Shown here in pieces: positions 31,219-42,399 of a stretch of 64,000 bases of DNA. Positions within the stretch are counted from its first letter, which is position 1; each line of letters opens with the position of its first letter. The notes under the pieces are model-generated. The model saw nothing but the letters and a program-made list of their open reading frames with translations. It was not told the DNA's origin and did no database searches. Origin of the DNA: Amphibalanus amphitrite. Its lineage: Eukaryota; Arthropoda; Thecostraca; Balanomorpha; Balanidae. Both the position numbers and the translations under genes were made by a program. The stretch spans positions 111,639 to 175,638 of the forward strand of contig NW_024882864.1 in the NCBI RefSeq assembly GCF_019059575.1. The letters are read 5' to 3'.

Positions 31219-32681
31219 GAGGTAGCCACCTCTTCGCAGATGGAGAAGATATCATACAGCACACAAAGAGCCACGAACGTGCTGTTCTCCGACGCTTTAT
31301 GCTCTAGACCGTTTACTTTAGCGCGAATGCTGCCCTTCACGGAGCTGTCGGCTTTGATCGTTTGCAGCGTGCTTCGCAGCTGATCGTAATTGTCGATAAT
31401 GCGCTTGAGGGCTTTGGCTTGTATGCACCATCGAGTCGGGCACATAGCGACTAGCTTTTGCGGGTTCGTTTCCTCAGAGATCGCCTTGTAGATAGCCAGC
31501 CTTTTTGCTGACTCATTTACGACATTCACTGCGTCGCGAGCAAACTGAATGGCACTTGCCACAATCGCGATGTCTCGACTGGCTTCTTGCAGCACAAGAT
31601 CGAGAGTGTGATTTGAGCAAGGTACATACAGAGCGTGTGGACACTCCTGCCTTATTCGTGCTTGCACACCTTGATGTTTCCCACTCATATTGGTGGCTGT
31701 ATCGAAGGAGAATCCCGATAGTGAGTCCGTGCTCACTTGCATTCGAAGAAGAACGTCGCGAATCACCGTCGTCAACGTCTCGCCGGTCGAGTCTGGTGAG
31801 TTATATAGGCCCACAAACTCATTCACAGATTCCATGTTGCTGTTTGTGTACTGTAGGCACACCGTGAATTGTTCCATCCCGCTCACATCCGTGGTTCCAT
31901 CGGTTACAAATCCGACAAAATCGCTTCGCTTTACCTCCTCCATGACTTCTCTCCACACCTCAAGAGCCATCATCTCAATCATTTCGTTCTGGATAGTGTC
32001 CGACATCCAATTGTCACGCCTTTTCAACCAGTTGAGGACTTCGGGGGCGTCTACTTTAGCTCGTTCCTTCATTAGGTTGTAGAATGGTCCATCTCGATGG
32101 TAGTGTCCGCGGATCGGGAATCCCTGCCGAGCAAGATAGCGTACTGATGAAAACATCATGATAAGGGCCTTTCGGGCAATGACCCGCTCTTCAGCCGCAG
32201 CATTCACCAGCATCCCATCAACGCCAGGTTTGTTCTGGGCGCGCAGACCCTGGACGGCGATGCTATGGGATCCGCTTTTATCGTGCTTTGACATCTTATC
32301 CAACGCCCTTTTCCAATTGCGAAACCCTTTGGAGATAAATGCGTCATCAACTCGAGCCGAGCCGTGCAGGAGACCTGCGGCTTTTGCGGACTTGCACGGA
32401 CGGCAGACAATTGCGTCCTGCTCACATGAATATTCGATCCAAGGATATTTTTCTTTCCATGCCTCTTGGAAGGATCGACCTTTTCCTCGCTTAGCAGGCG
32501 GTGGTTGTGATGATGAGGGGCCCAGGGATGGCTCGGACGTAACAGGCCGATGCTCAGACGTCAAAGGCTGCACCAGAGTTTCGGATGTTGGAAGCCTTGA
32601 GATGGATGATGATGTCGCAATGTCTTTGGAAGGAGGTTCAGAGAAGCTTGGCGCTTGACTGGGAGTGGTGGGAACCAGGCT
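31219..32681 (-). pseudogene. hAT transposase (ZMYM1/DUF4371-like), upstream part
   Basis: The minus-strand frame extends to 32909, but TTTCCCACAG at about 32682-32691 (minus strand) looks like a splice acceptor, so residues before about 76 are probably intron. Residues are counted from 32909. A serine/proline-rich linker is followed by a TTF-type zinc finger at about 145-216 (W-I-E-Y then C-R-P-C, ending in H-S-I-A). The catalytic core has V-T-D-G-T-T-D (D337) and S-F-D-T-A-T-N-M-S-G (D403), then C-S-N-H at 431-434. These two aspartates are the first two acidic residues of the hAT RNase H-like fold. The BEL/Pao element interrupts the frame at 31223; the rest lies at 24110-24416. The final dimerisation domain is missing. 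The enzyme would have cut and pasted hAT elements such as those in this window, but its terminal repeats are not identified. Confidence 0.82.
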
Positions 32682-32949
32682 GTGGGAAAATGCATTATTT
32701 ATTAATTTCTCGTAGTGATGCCCTGGCAATTTACTTACTATAAATAACCGAAAAATCGTCGACGCTTTCACGCCCAATTGCAGTGTTCTTGCCAATGGAA
32801 AACGATAGAAAGGGCTCCTATGGCCTGCCCAAATTAGCCCATAGCGAGCTAGCGCGAACTTCAGTGGTCTTAGAAAGCTTTTGAATACTGTTGCCACTGC
32901 AATGGTCAATTTTTCACACAGGTCAATTCGTCGCCCACTTATGCGATTT
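32682..32949. other. probable intron or 5' flank of the hAT transposase
   Basis: Open on the minus strand to 32909 but of different composition from the transposase and lacking family motifs. A splice acceptor-like tract marks its border. Confidence 0.4.
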
Positions 32950-33525
32950 CATCATTCTAAAACGAACACGGGGGGTTGTTACTTGCCACCCCCGCGCCAT
33001 TTCTTTCCTGGTGGAGATAGAGCTTTGCGACCAAGACCAGCAAGTATTTCTTAAGAGACAAATACAACGGTAGCCCTATTTTACCTTCTTAATTCAATCA
33101 TTGATCAGGTGAAACTAAAAACGTAGCTATTTTTGCTGCGGTCGGGACATGTGAAATACTGCTTGCGATGTGGCTGCGCTACGGCAAGATTATGGTGTCA
33201 AAGATAGAAGAGCTTCCCGTCTCTCCTATAAGCTATGTTGCTACCGTTTGTCCATCTCCATAAAAAATGCGCATTCAGGAGGATAAGGTTTTGCCACTTT
33301 TTAACCGAAACTGGCGTGTAGTGCCGTCACTAAATTGGCCATAACTCAAAACTTCTTGAACGAAATTCGAACAAATCCTCACCAACGGCGTAAAATTGAT
33401 GTAGGGGAAGGTATCCCATGTTTCATGTCGATGTCTCAATTCGTTTTTGAGTTATCGCAAATATTCGGCAGGGGGGGGGGGCGTTTTCCATCCCCCTCAC
33501 TCCGTCAAAGGCGGGTTAAGAACAG
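32950..33525. mobile_element. decayed TTAA-family MITE fragment, copy 5
   Basis: A G-run/C-run hairpin (GGGGGGTTGT, then CCACCCCCGCGCC) lies at about 32970-32998. A second lies at 33470-33504, followed by AAAGGCGGGTTAA ending at 33525. The right end fits the family; the left TTAA is not found. Confidence 0.5.
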
Positions 33526-34300
33526 TCTGAAAATTTAATGCGTTGATCTCAATTCTTTCTGGAGATATGCGCGAAAAACTTAGGTAGGGCGTAAACCCTC
33601 CTGCCACTAAAAAGGGTTAAGTATGAAGTAGGAATTCACCACTGTTATTAGATCACGGGACGGTTCTGGAGACTTACCTTCGACGCAGGAAAAACGAATC
33701 GATTTTCTGTTGCTCCATGACGCTCCCAAATCATGCGATTCAATGCACCTGCACCTTCACCCGCTGGCTTCCCTGCCCACAGGTCTGACCCGCCACGTCC
33801 ACCAGCCGTCGCGTCAAAACTTGCACGCAAACCCGAGCCGGCAGCATTGGCTTCAGACACAGGAATGCGGCTGATTCACGCGCGATTGTGAGTGAGGTAC
33901 CGTCAGTTTGAAGATTCGGCTGAAGAATATGTAGTTTTAAATACGTAGTTTGACGTACACTCACCTACTAAGTGATGTTCGCCCCCCGACGGCCCAGCGT
34001 TTGACTGGAGCGGTAGACTGCGCCGCCTCACACCCAGGTTCAGCGGTACAGTATATCCCTCTGGCCTCACGCTCGGCACAGACGCGTTGGGCTGGGTCAG
34101 GGACGCGCCGCGCTGCGCTGGCCGCCTTACCACTCATTATACGGAGCGAGCGAAGCGAGCGAAGTCTTACGTAGAATAACGGACATGACGGACACCAGGA
34201 CACAGTGATCACAGTGAAAACTCTCGGAGCCCGGGCGTCCAGTCTCAGTCGGAGCGCTGTTTCTCCAGCAGATGCTCCCTCAGTCCCCGTCATATGTGCC
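33526..34300. other. no gene seen
   Basis: Contains the short tract GAGCGAGCGAAGCGAGCGAAG at about 34143-34163, split here as a 4- to 9-bp imperfect repeat, and a GGGTTAA at about 33612-33618 that may be another worn end. The open frames on both strands have no recognisable domain. Confidence 0.35.
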
Positions 34301-34806
34301 TCAGTGTGCCCGTTAGTGCACCATACCATAGCATTCCCTAACCACTTCTGAGTCACACCGTGAAAGAATTAAGGCGCTAGCACAGGGCAGACCGACGCTA
34401 TTGAAGTTTTTGTCCGTTGCGGTCGGGTGTCGCAGTCGGGGCGGATTGCTTTCACCGCGGATTGCAATTTCGACAGACGTTTAACTTTGACCTGCTATAA
34501 GTAGGTCAAATATTGACCTTAACTCAAAAGTAAGATGCTCATTCGCGAGATCTTGTTAAGAGCAATCCGTTGGTTTTGTCGCAAGACGCTAGGACACTTC
34601 GTTTAGGAACAGCAGAGGGATGCACCGACGAAACCCCGCCGTGGCCGCCCGGGCCGACCACCGCGCCGCGGCACCCGACCGCAACGGACGAAAAATTTAG
34701 TAGCGCCGGTCAGCCCTGTGCTAGCGCCTTCATTCTTTCACAGTACGGCTCAGAAATGATTAGGGAATGCTATGGTATGAGCACTAACTACCGGGCTCAC
34801 ACTGTG
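34301..34806. mobile_element. short inverted-repeat element with TTAA-family interior
   Basis: The left arm at about 34301-34440 (CAGTGTGCCCG, then ATACCATAGCATTCCCTAA and CCGTTGCGGTCGGGTG) is matched in reverse by 34650-34806. The middle (34488-34600) resembles bases 23630-23755 of MITE copy 4, including GTAGGTCAAAT and ATCCGTTGGT. No clear target duplication was found. Confidence 0.6.
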
Positions 34807-35248
34807 TAAACTGCTGTAGGTGAGATGAAAGCAAATATTTTTAAATAAAAAACTGCGATTGCAATATGATGACAAATAGTTAGATCAACGCCACACCAAA
34901 AGAGATACGGCTTTTTGTGACCCTGCATTAAAAACAGCAGACTTTGTGGATCATTGCCATGTATATTTTTGCCATTTGTATGAAATGAACGCACGCTAGC
35001 GGCGTTTGAAGTTGCGAGTATCTTACAGTCATTTTACGACATAGAAAATGCCACGAATTCTGACAATCATACACGAGGCCGGTTTTGACAAAAACATGAA
35101 AACCATGTTTTTTCAGACACTCCAAACATTTGCCTGACTGGCCATATTACGATTTATTCGATAAGGTGAACTTGAAATTTGGGCCTTTTCGGTATTTATG
35201 GCCACTCGTGAGTCGTGAACCCCATTTGCATCATTGTGTAGCGGTGGG
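34807..35248. other. nothing recognised
   Basis: AT-rich sequence without a frame or repeat that I recognise. Confidence 0.35.
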
Positions 35249-35627
35249 TCGGCGAGTCGATAAGGGTCATTTCACGCTTCTGTGTGGATGACTTTGATCC
35301 ATCGTGACGCTCAGTTGTGTGATTGCGCCCTGTTGCCGGCTGTGAGAAGCGCATATTAATATTTGAGGATATTTTATTGCTGCATATTGTTTCTTTGGCA
35401 TTCAGCTTTCACTGGAAAACGAAACAAACATGCATATGCTTTTAAGAATGTCCTGGACAGCTGGTTGAATAAAGAATTATTACATTTTTACAAAAACGCA
35501 ATTTTTTAAAAAGGCCATCAAGCGATTTCGATAAAAACACATTTATGGCATCAGCCCACCGTCAGCTTTCGAATGGTAGGTATATGTCGTTTCTTTTGTG
35601 AATGATTTGACTTTCCGACGAACCGTG
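35249..35627. mobile_element. half copy of the 1.35-kb CACGG family
   Basis: Matches the right arm of 15606-16957 from GAGTCGATAAGGGTCATTTC to the terminal CGACGAACCGTG. The other arm and middle are missing, so this is a solo arm left by deletion or abortive transposition. Confidence 0.8.
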
Positions 35628-36094
35628 CCAGAGCGATGTCATGCCGTTCATCTCATCCGGATAGGCTACAAAACTGCCGGTGCAGCTTCAAAACACGGCA
35701 TCCTTCTGCCTTGCCCTCAGAATCTCTGAACATCTGAACCACTCTCATGCTTATTCGAAATTTCCTTCCTAATTTTCCTTCTCCCTTTCTTATAGTATGC
35801 CTAATACGAGGCTCATTATAACTGTGTTATAACTTTGTTTATTGTAACTATGTTATGAAGAATATGGAATACCTTGACGGCTAGATTGGGCTGTGGTCCA
35901 TGTCGGCACTTTGCAGCCCATTCATGGCAATATTTCACATTAATTATCAGAATATTATCTCTATATTCTCAAAAGCGCTCCGTGGTGGTCCGTTGGCGAA
36001 CACTACCTGTGGCCTTGACACAATGGTCGAAATATCTGGCCGTTGACATTGGTCTAGAGAGAGAGTGAGAGAAACGGTCACGAACAGCTCCTAG
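35628..36094. other. nothing recognised
   Basis: No gene-like frame. A short GA-repeat lies near 36056-36072. Confidence 0.35.
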
Positions 36095-36240
36095 TTGGTT
36101 CTGTCAGATGCTGGGATTCCCTGACCACCGGCGCCACGCAACCACTGCACTCAGCTGTTTTCTCCGAAGCGCCAGTGAACGACCTCGCGACCTTCGTTCT
36201 CCCCTGCCCGTAGCCAAGCTGTGGCTGAACAAATCCGTCA
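36095..36240 (-). repeat. paralogous empty site of the element at 40971-42320
   Basis: In reverse orientation this block matches 40871-40970 joined directly to 42321-42345. At 36120-36140 the GGTG target appears once, uninterrupted, within GCGTGGCGCCGGTGGTCAG. Confidence 0.85.
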
Positions 36241-37019
36241 GCGCTTGAAAGAACTGCGCGGCAATGGAAAACAACCCCTATCCCGCTAAAAAAGAGTGAG
36301 AAAAGCAGCAAACCCAAAGTCTGCTCTCACTTCTGTGTTGGCCCGTCTCTTGTGTCCTGATCATTTATTTAATTGCTTATAAAACGCATCAATCATACAT
36401 CGATATAAGAATAACCAGTAACCTCATAATATAAATCTGAAATAGGAGCCAAAAAGTTATATTTAAGATAATCGAATATTTCGCTCCTGGAGCTTCGTCA
36501 GCGATAATTACAGAAAAACATATACGTTTTAAACATGGAACAACAAAGAACACTGCAGAATAAATAGCAAACTCATGCTACACTTCGCAAGGGACCGACA
36601 TTTTTGGCGAAGTTCGAATAGGTACAATATGAATGCATGTATATAGTGTACGTATTTACAATATACACGTATATAGGTACAATAAACAATAGCTTTACAT
36701 ATAGACATAATCGACTACATGTGCATACATTACACATAATATCATCAATTATTCAATTATTCACATGTGATTGTTATTATGTACACTTCACACTATATGT
36801 ACCCAGAAAAGTTTGTGACGCATTTACATATTGAATGATGTTCTCTTTATGATTATACAATATATACATATATATAATATACTACACATATACAGAGGAA
36901 GTATTATACAGATATATACAGATGTTGCAATGTACAATGCTTACATATATTTACATATATCTAGAGTCATATATCATCTATGTACAAGTGTCACGTACAG
37001 TATACATATATATGTATGT

Positions 37020-37712
37020 CTAAGGCTGCAGCCGTGTCAGCGGCCACGAGGTAGTCTGGGTGTTAAGTGTAGGTCTCTGGTCTCTGATGTACATGGACTC
37101 TTTTATTTTTCTGTCGGGACCATCCTTGGCGCGAGCCAGAATGCTCAGTTTAAGGTTGTTGCATGTCAGAGGGGTGTGTAGGTGTTGGTTTTGATGAGAG
37201 CCAAACGGTGTGTCTATGCGTTTGTTGCGTGCGTCTCCAAGGTGTTCATTGAATCGTTTCCTTATCGAGCGTCTGCTTTCTCCGATGTAAAAGGACTGGC
37301 CCTCGGGGCACAAAGAACAATCAATCCTGTAGATGGTGTTTTTGAAGTGGCACTTCCCTGCAAGCCCTGCACAGCATGTGTTGCAGCGCCTGCCTCCACT
37401 TGGGCAGGCAGGAGGACTGAAGGCTGATTTAATCAGCTTCTGGCCGACAGTCTCGCCGCCTTTCCAGGCCACCTGAAAGGCAATTTCACTGCGCCTCACG
37501 ATGCCTTGCACTATGTGGCACAATTGATCGTCAACGAATGGCAGAACGAGAGGGGTTTTGTAGGCTCTTACCTGATCATGCTGACCTCGTGTGCCTGTGT
37601 CTGTCCTGTTATGTGTTTTGGTGGCCTCCTGCCGTGCTCTGTGAAGTGTGGCCCGTGGGTAGCCGTTTGCTTGGAACAGGTCATCTACCTTATGGAGGTA
37701 GATGACCTGTTC
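37020..37712 (-). pseudogene. Penelope GIY-YIG endonuclease domain (C-terminal fragment)
   Basis: The minus-strand open frame begins at 37859, but its first 50 or so residues are the inverted right copy read backwards; the Penelope part starts near the junction at 37712. It shows a cysteine-rich zinc site (C-N-T-C-C), then the GIY-YIG core as I-Y-R-I near residue 176 and Y-I-G-E near 191, arginines R197 and R201, H206, and an R-D-Q-R-P-T-L-N tail typical of Penelope endonucleases. This domain nicks the target for insertion. Reverse transcriptase is absent. The element runs on through AT-rich 3' sequence to 36402. Confidence 0.88.
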
Positions 37713-37739
37713 ACCTACACACCTACACATAGAACACCT

Positions 37740-38568
37740 ACACACCCCTCTGACATGCAACAACCTTAAACTGAGCATTCTGGCTCGCGCCAAGGATGGT
37801 CCCGACAGAAAAATAAAAGAGTCCATGTACATCAGAGACCAGAGACCTACACTTAACACCCAGACTACCTCGTGGCCGCTGACACGGCTGCAGCCTTAGA
37901 CATACATATATATGTATACTGTACGTGACACTTGTACATAGATGATATATGACTCTAGATATATGTAAATATATGTAAGCATTGTACATTGCAACATCTG
38001 TATATATCTGTATAATACTTCCTCTGTATATATGTGTAGTATATTATATATATGTATATATTGTATAATCATAAAGAGAACATCATTCAATATGTAAATG
38101 CGTCACAAACTTTTCTGGGTACATATAGTGTGAAGTGTACATAATAACAATCACATGTGAATAATTGAATAATTGATGATATTATGTGTAATGTATGCAC
38201 ATGTAGTCGATTATGTCTATATGTAAAGCTATTGTTTATTGTACCTATATACGTGTATATTGTAAATACGTACACTATATACATGCATTCATATTGTACC
38301 TATTCGAACTTCGCCAAAAATGTCGGTCCCTTGCGAAGTGTAGCATGAGTTTGCTATTTATTCTGCAGTGTTCTTTGTTGTTCCATGTTTAAAACGTATA
38401 TGTTTTTCTGTGATTATCGCTGACGAAGCTCCAGGAGCGAAATATTCGATTATCTTAAATATAACTTTTTGGCTCCTATTTCAGATTTATATTATGAGGT
38501 TACTGGTTATTCTTATATCAATTTTATTCATCATGAGCCTCAAGCAGAGTTTCAGCTTTCTAAGAAGT
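37740..38568 (+). pseudogene. second, shorter Penelope copy (C-terminal tail and 3' end)
   Basis: The plus strand encodes only the last 50 or so residues of the same endonuclease (to the stop at 37899), followed by the same AT-rich 3' sequence. Its 3' end is more complete than that of the left copy. Confidence 0.8.
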
Positions 38569-38582
38569 ATCAATCATACATC

Positions 38583-38816
38583 ATCACAAGACCCACTACC
38601 GCCAGCAGCCACTCGCCCACAAACAAGTGCAGCTTTGTAGGATAACTATATAAACTTTATAGGTAGGTAATATAGACTATAAGAAACTTTATTTATATTG
38701 TCCGCGTATAAACTTCGGCCCTCGGGACCCTGCTAGTGGTTCAAATCCCTAACTACAGGCACGTGGTTATGCCCCGGGGCTCCGTATCTCACTCACTACT
38801 GTATTCTGTGTGGGTT
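38583..38816. other. spacer, nothing recognised
   Basis: AT-rich sequence, then GTGGTTCAAATCCCTAACT near 38733, which resembles a pol III B box, but no tRNA fold was found around it. Confidence 0.3.
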
Positions 38817-40870
38817 CCCTCACTTCGAACCGGTCACATGATTTACCTCGCCCGAGGCTTGGTCAAGTGACCCAAGCGCAGACTGGTCGCTGCGGTGCCA
38901 TGGGGTCGCGACCTATCGACACTGCAGCCGGCCGGGCCAGGTCAGCCCGCGGATCCGTGGCGCTGTGGTATGGCGTCGGGCTGGTCTTTGAATTGTCGTG
39001 TGTTCGGATCGCGCGGGAGTCGTTGCTTTTCTACAGAAAGGAGATCTGTGCTATTGTAACTTGACAGCTGATTGGTTGTCATGTGATAGCCCGGGGCTGC
39101 CCGCGGGGATGCGGTAGACCGCGCCCAAAGCTGCGGCCCCGGCTTGGGTCAGCGCACGCTGCCCCGACTCGGCTACCTCACGTTACCGGGGCCCTGGCTT
39201 TGGGCGCGGCTTCTGCTCATACTTTGTGGTGCGGTGGTGGTGCGTCGGGCCGCGCGCTCTGACTTCGGCCAAGAAAAATGCGTCAGCTGATCATTGTCAT
39301 TTCTGCCACTTGCGTGTGGTGAAATGGGGTCATAACTTAAGAGACGGCTTTTTCATATCAATTATTTTACATAAAATCATGTTTCAAACCATAAATAATG
39401 TTCGACAGCCAAATAAAAGAAACAATACCAATACAGGCTTACAGTTTAAGGCTCGACATTGTGTTGTCTACGATTAGACAGCTGATAACTCATTCCCGTA
39501 CGTCGTAACTCTATAATGACCTTTGCTTATTGTCACATGTGCGCCGCATTCGCGATTGTTGCCGACGCCTGTTTGCAGCTCAGCCCACTACAGTTGTTAT
39601 ACATATCGAAAAACCGATAAACTTTTAGGCGAAAAAGGCACTATTCCAGGCCCATTTTTGATTTTTTTTTTGCGATATTATGTAAAAACAGAAGCTTCTT
39701 ATCCTAGGAAAAATAAAATGGGAAATCTTTCAAAGGTGGCACACTACCTTTAAATTAATTCTTGTCTTCCTCGGGACGAAGTCATCATGCTCCTCACGTT
39801 TCCCTTTCCAGACGGCGGTCACCCCCACCACACGACCGGTGCAGGTGACGGAAACTCTTCATTCGATTACACCATTTCCGGGGTGACCGTTTGAGCGGCA
39901 GGACGGGCTGTCCTATCGGGACGTTCCCATCCCACTATCGGTACGATCTTTGCCGCTGCGGCACACCCTCGTAGGTCCGCGCAGCCCAGCGTTTTACGCC
40001 CGTGGAGGTGCATCGAAGTCAGCGAAACGATCAGTCAGCACGCGGCCCGCATTTCTGTCACCCGGCCAAGCCTCGGGCTAGGTTAGTCACGTGACCGACT
40101 GACCAGTGGTAAATGACTTAACACGTAAACACAAGGCGGAGCCAGGTCCGGGGCCCACGCAGAGGCGGATCCAGCTCAGAGTTTTTTTTGGGGGGGGGGG
40201 GCAAACCATAACAATTTATCGATTCTTTCCATGCATCGTCCATAGGCGTAATGTTAAAATTATGCCGTTTTGGGGCAAATGCCCATTTTGCCCCCCCCCC
40301 CTGGATCCGCCACTGGGCCCACGACCTAACTAACGGCTGTGGGATGACAGCGTAGGTATCAATTACAGTTTGCAATTGCAGGTCAAAGCCTGTGTAAATG
40401 GTGGAACGTGTGGAGGTGTTGGCGGCATGCCTTGACACCACTCAACATCCTTGATGACATCTCTCTGCAGACATAAGTAACTGGGCTTTATCTAATGAAG
40501 TCGCTGCAATATGCTTCCTTTCTATACCCACTAGTAGATAATTTTAAGTAATGCTACGCGTTAACAGGTAAGGCATGCAACGACATACAGGAAACTATGA
40601 GTTCATACAGCCAGCTATGAGTTCAATGGCGCGGATCTCCTTTCTGTAGAAAAGTTACGACGTCCGCAGGATCCGAACGCACCGCCTCTCAATTACAAGC
40701 CCACCTTCTAACCACAGCGCCACGGACCTGCGGTGGTTTTCGAGTGTTATCGCAGTGAAACTGTTGTTCTGATAGGTGGCGACCCCATGGCACCGCGGCG
40801 CCCAGTCTGCGCTTTGGTCACTTGGCGAGCCTCGGGCGAGGTCAGTCATGTGATCAGTTCGAGGTGAGGG
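38817..40870. mobile_element. 2.05-kb element with 240-bp inverted repeats carrying tRNA-like sequences
   Basis: The outer ends read CCCTCACTTCGAACCGGTCA at 38817 and, in complement, CCCTCACCTCGAACTGATCA at 40870. Inverted similarity extends about 240 bp inward on each side. In the right arm the minus strand at 40658-40732 folds as a tRNA-like unit: TGGCGCTGTGGTTAG (A box), GTTCGGATCC (B box), acceptor-like GTCCG/CGGAC. The left arm has a worn copy at 38951-39020. A GC-rich hairpin lies at 39121-39210 (GCGCCCAAAGC and complement). No transposase and no matched target duplication found. Confidence 0.6.
40152..40323. mobile_element. hAT MITE (d), 40160-40315, with 8-bp TSD
   Basis: A 156-bp element with ends CAGAGGCGGATCCAG and CTGGATCCGCCACTG. 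GGCCCACG is duplicated at 40152-40159 and 40316-40323. The ends match hAT element (c) (CAGGGGCGGATCCAGG). It is nested within the 2.05-kb element. Confidence 0.93.
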
Positions 40871-40966
40871 CTCAGCCACAGCTTGTCTGCGAGGCAGGGG
40901 AGAACGTGGGTCGCGAGGTTGTTCACTGGCGCTTCGGAGAAAACGGTCGAGTGGTTGCGTGGCGCC

Positions 40967-42324
40967 GGTGCACGGTTCGTCGGAAGGTCATCTCAGGCTC
41001 AAAAGAAACGGTATATACCATTCGAAAGCAGATGATGCGCTGAATCCGAAAATGTAATTTTTATCAAAATCGATCGATGGCCTTTTTTGAAAATTGCGCT
41101 TTTGTAAAAACTTAATATTTTTTTATTCAACGGGCTGTCCCAGACATTCTTGGAAATATAAACATGTATTTTTGAGTTCCAGTGAAAGCTGAATGCCAAA
41201 AGAACAATATTTAGCGAAGCAATATTTCCAAACATTAATATGCGTCTCCCACAGCCGACAATAAGGCGCAATTACACAGCTCAATGTCACGATGGACCAG
41301 TCAGCCACACAGAAGCGAGAACTGACCCTTATCGACTCGCAGACCCGGTGCTCTCGGCCCGCCTGACCGGCCACGGAAAGAACGTTCGGCTCTCGTTCTA
41401 CTAAACAAACGTCATATTTGTCAGTTAAACTGTCCACATCGCTATTAAAGTTATTCAGGATACTTGTGAAGAAAATTCATTGTTCTACTTGATTTACAAC
41501 ATGCTTTAATTTACATTTTTCTTATACATGTTTTGTTCCATCCAGCTGCGCTCAGTCCCCGCGCAAGGGAAGTGAGCGGGGTTTCACTGTCAGAGGCTGT
41601 ACTGGTGACAGCTGCTCGGCCGTGCGACCGGTCAAAGGTTACCCTGCCCCACCGGGCGCTACCCCCACTCCACCGGAGCTGAGGCCGGTACAACCTCTGA
41701 CATTTCAGCGCGGCCAATTTTCCTTATATGGGCATGATACCAAGCACAATTGAGCAAAGTAGACATGAACAAATGTAAATTAATGCATGATGTGAAGATG
41801 ACAGAGCAATGAATTTTCTTCGCAGGTATCCTGAATACATTTAATAGCGATGTGGACAGTTACACTGACAAATATGACATTTGTTTAGTAGAACGAGAGC
41901 CGAACGTTCATTCCGTGGCCGGTCAGGCGGGCCGAGAGCGCCGGGTCTGCGAGTCGATAAGAGTCATTTCACGCTTCAGTGTGGCTGACTTTGGTCCATC
42001 GTGACACTGAGCTGTGTAATTGCGCCTTATTGTCGGCTGTGGGAGACGCATATTAATGTTTGGAAATATTGCTCCGCTAGATATTGTTCTTTTGGCATTC
42101 AGCTTTCACTGGAACTCAAAAATGCATGTTTATATTTTCAAGAATGTCTGGGACAGCCCGTTGAATAAAAAATTATTAAGTTTTTACAAAAACGCAATTT
42201 TCAAAAAAGGCCATCGATCGATTTTGATAAAAATTACATTTTCGGATTCAGCGCACCGTCAGCTTTCGAATGGTGTATATCGTTTCTTTTGAGCCTGAGA
42301 TGACCTTCCGACGAACCGTGGGTG
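40967..42324. mobile_element. second full copy of the CACGG family (40971-42320)
   Basis: 1350 bp, the same ends as the copy at 15606. GGTG is duplicated at 40967-40970 and 42321-42324, and the empty site is present at 36120-36140. The GC-rich middle (41555-41715) is inverted relative to the first copy, as expected for insertion in the other orientation. No coding frame. Confidence 0.93.
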
Positions 42325-42399
42325 GTCAGTGAATCCCGAGCTGACAGGTGGGCCTCTCAGCCAACGTTACCATGTGGGGGGTGAGGGAGGGGGCCACAC

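Larger units (their letters stand above)
24412..31223 (-). mobile_element. BEL/Pao LTR retrotransposon 2, intact, minus strand
   Basis: The element spans 24417-31218 (6802 bp) with 442-bp LTRs at both ends (TGTCTGGG...CTCAACA in plus orientation). GAGGT is duplicated at 24412-24416 and 31219-31223. The LTRs differ at only two positions by my comparison (24736/31096 and 24815/31175). It has a tRNA primer-binding site, one intact polyprotein frame and a polypurine tract, so it looks potentially active. It is inserted in a hAT transposase gene read on the same strand. Confidence 0.97.
36388..38582. mobile_element. Penelope-like element, head-to-head inverted dimer (36402-38568)
   Basis: ATCAATCATACATC flanks the insertion at 36388-36401 and 38569-38582 (14 bp). 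The left copy runs on the minus strand from the centre to 36402 and holds the endonuclease domain. The right copy runs on the plus strand from the centre to 38568 and is shorter at its 5' side. Arms 36402-37180 and about 37740-38519 are near-identical inverted repeats; the right arm has 49 extra bases before its target copy. At the join, AACAGGTCATCTACCT (37675-37690) and its complement (37696-37711) form a 16-bp hairpin with a 5-base loop. Both copies are 5'-truncated and lack reverse transcriptase. Confidence 0.88.

Noticed and set aside
37713-37859. N-terminal 50 residues of the minus-strand GIY-YIG frame
   Set aside because: They are the inverted second copy read on the wrong strand.
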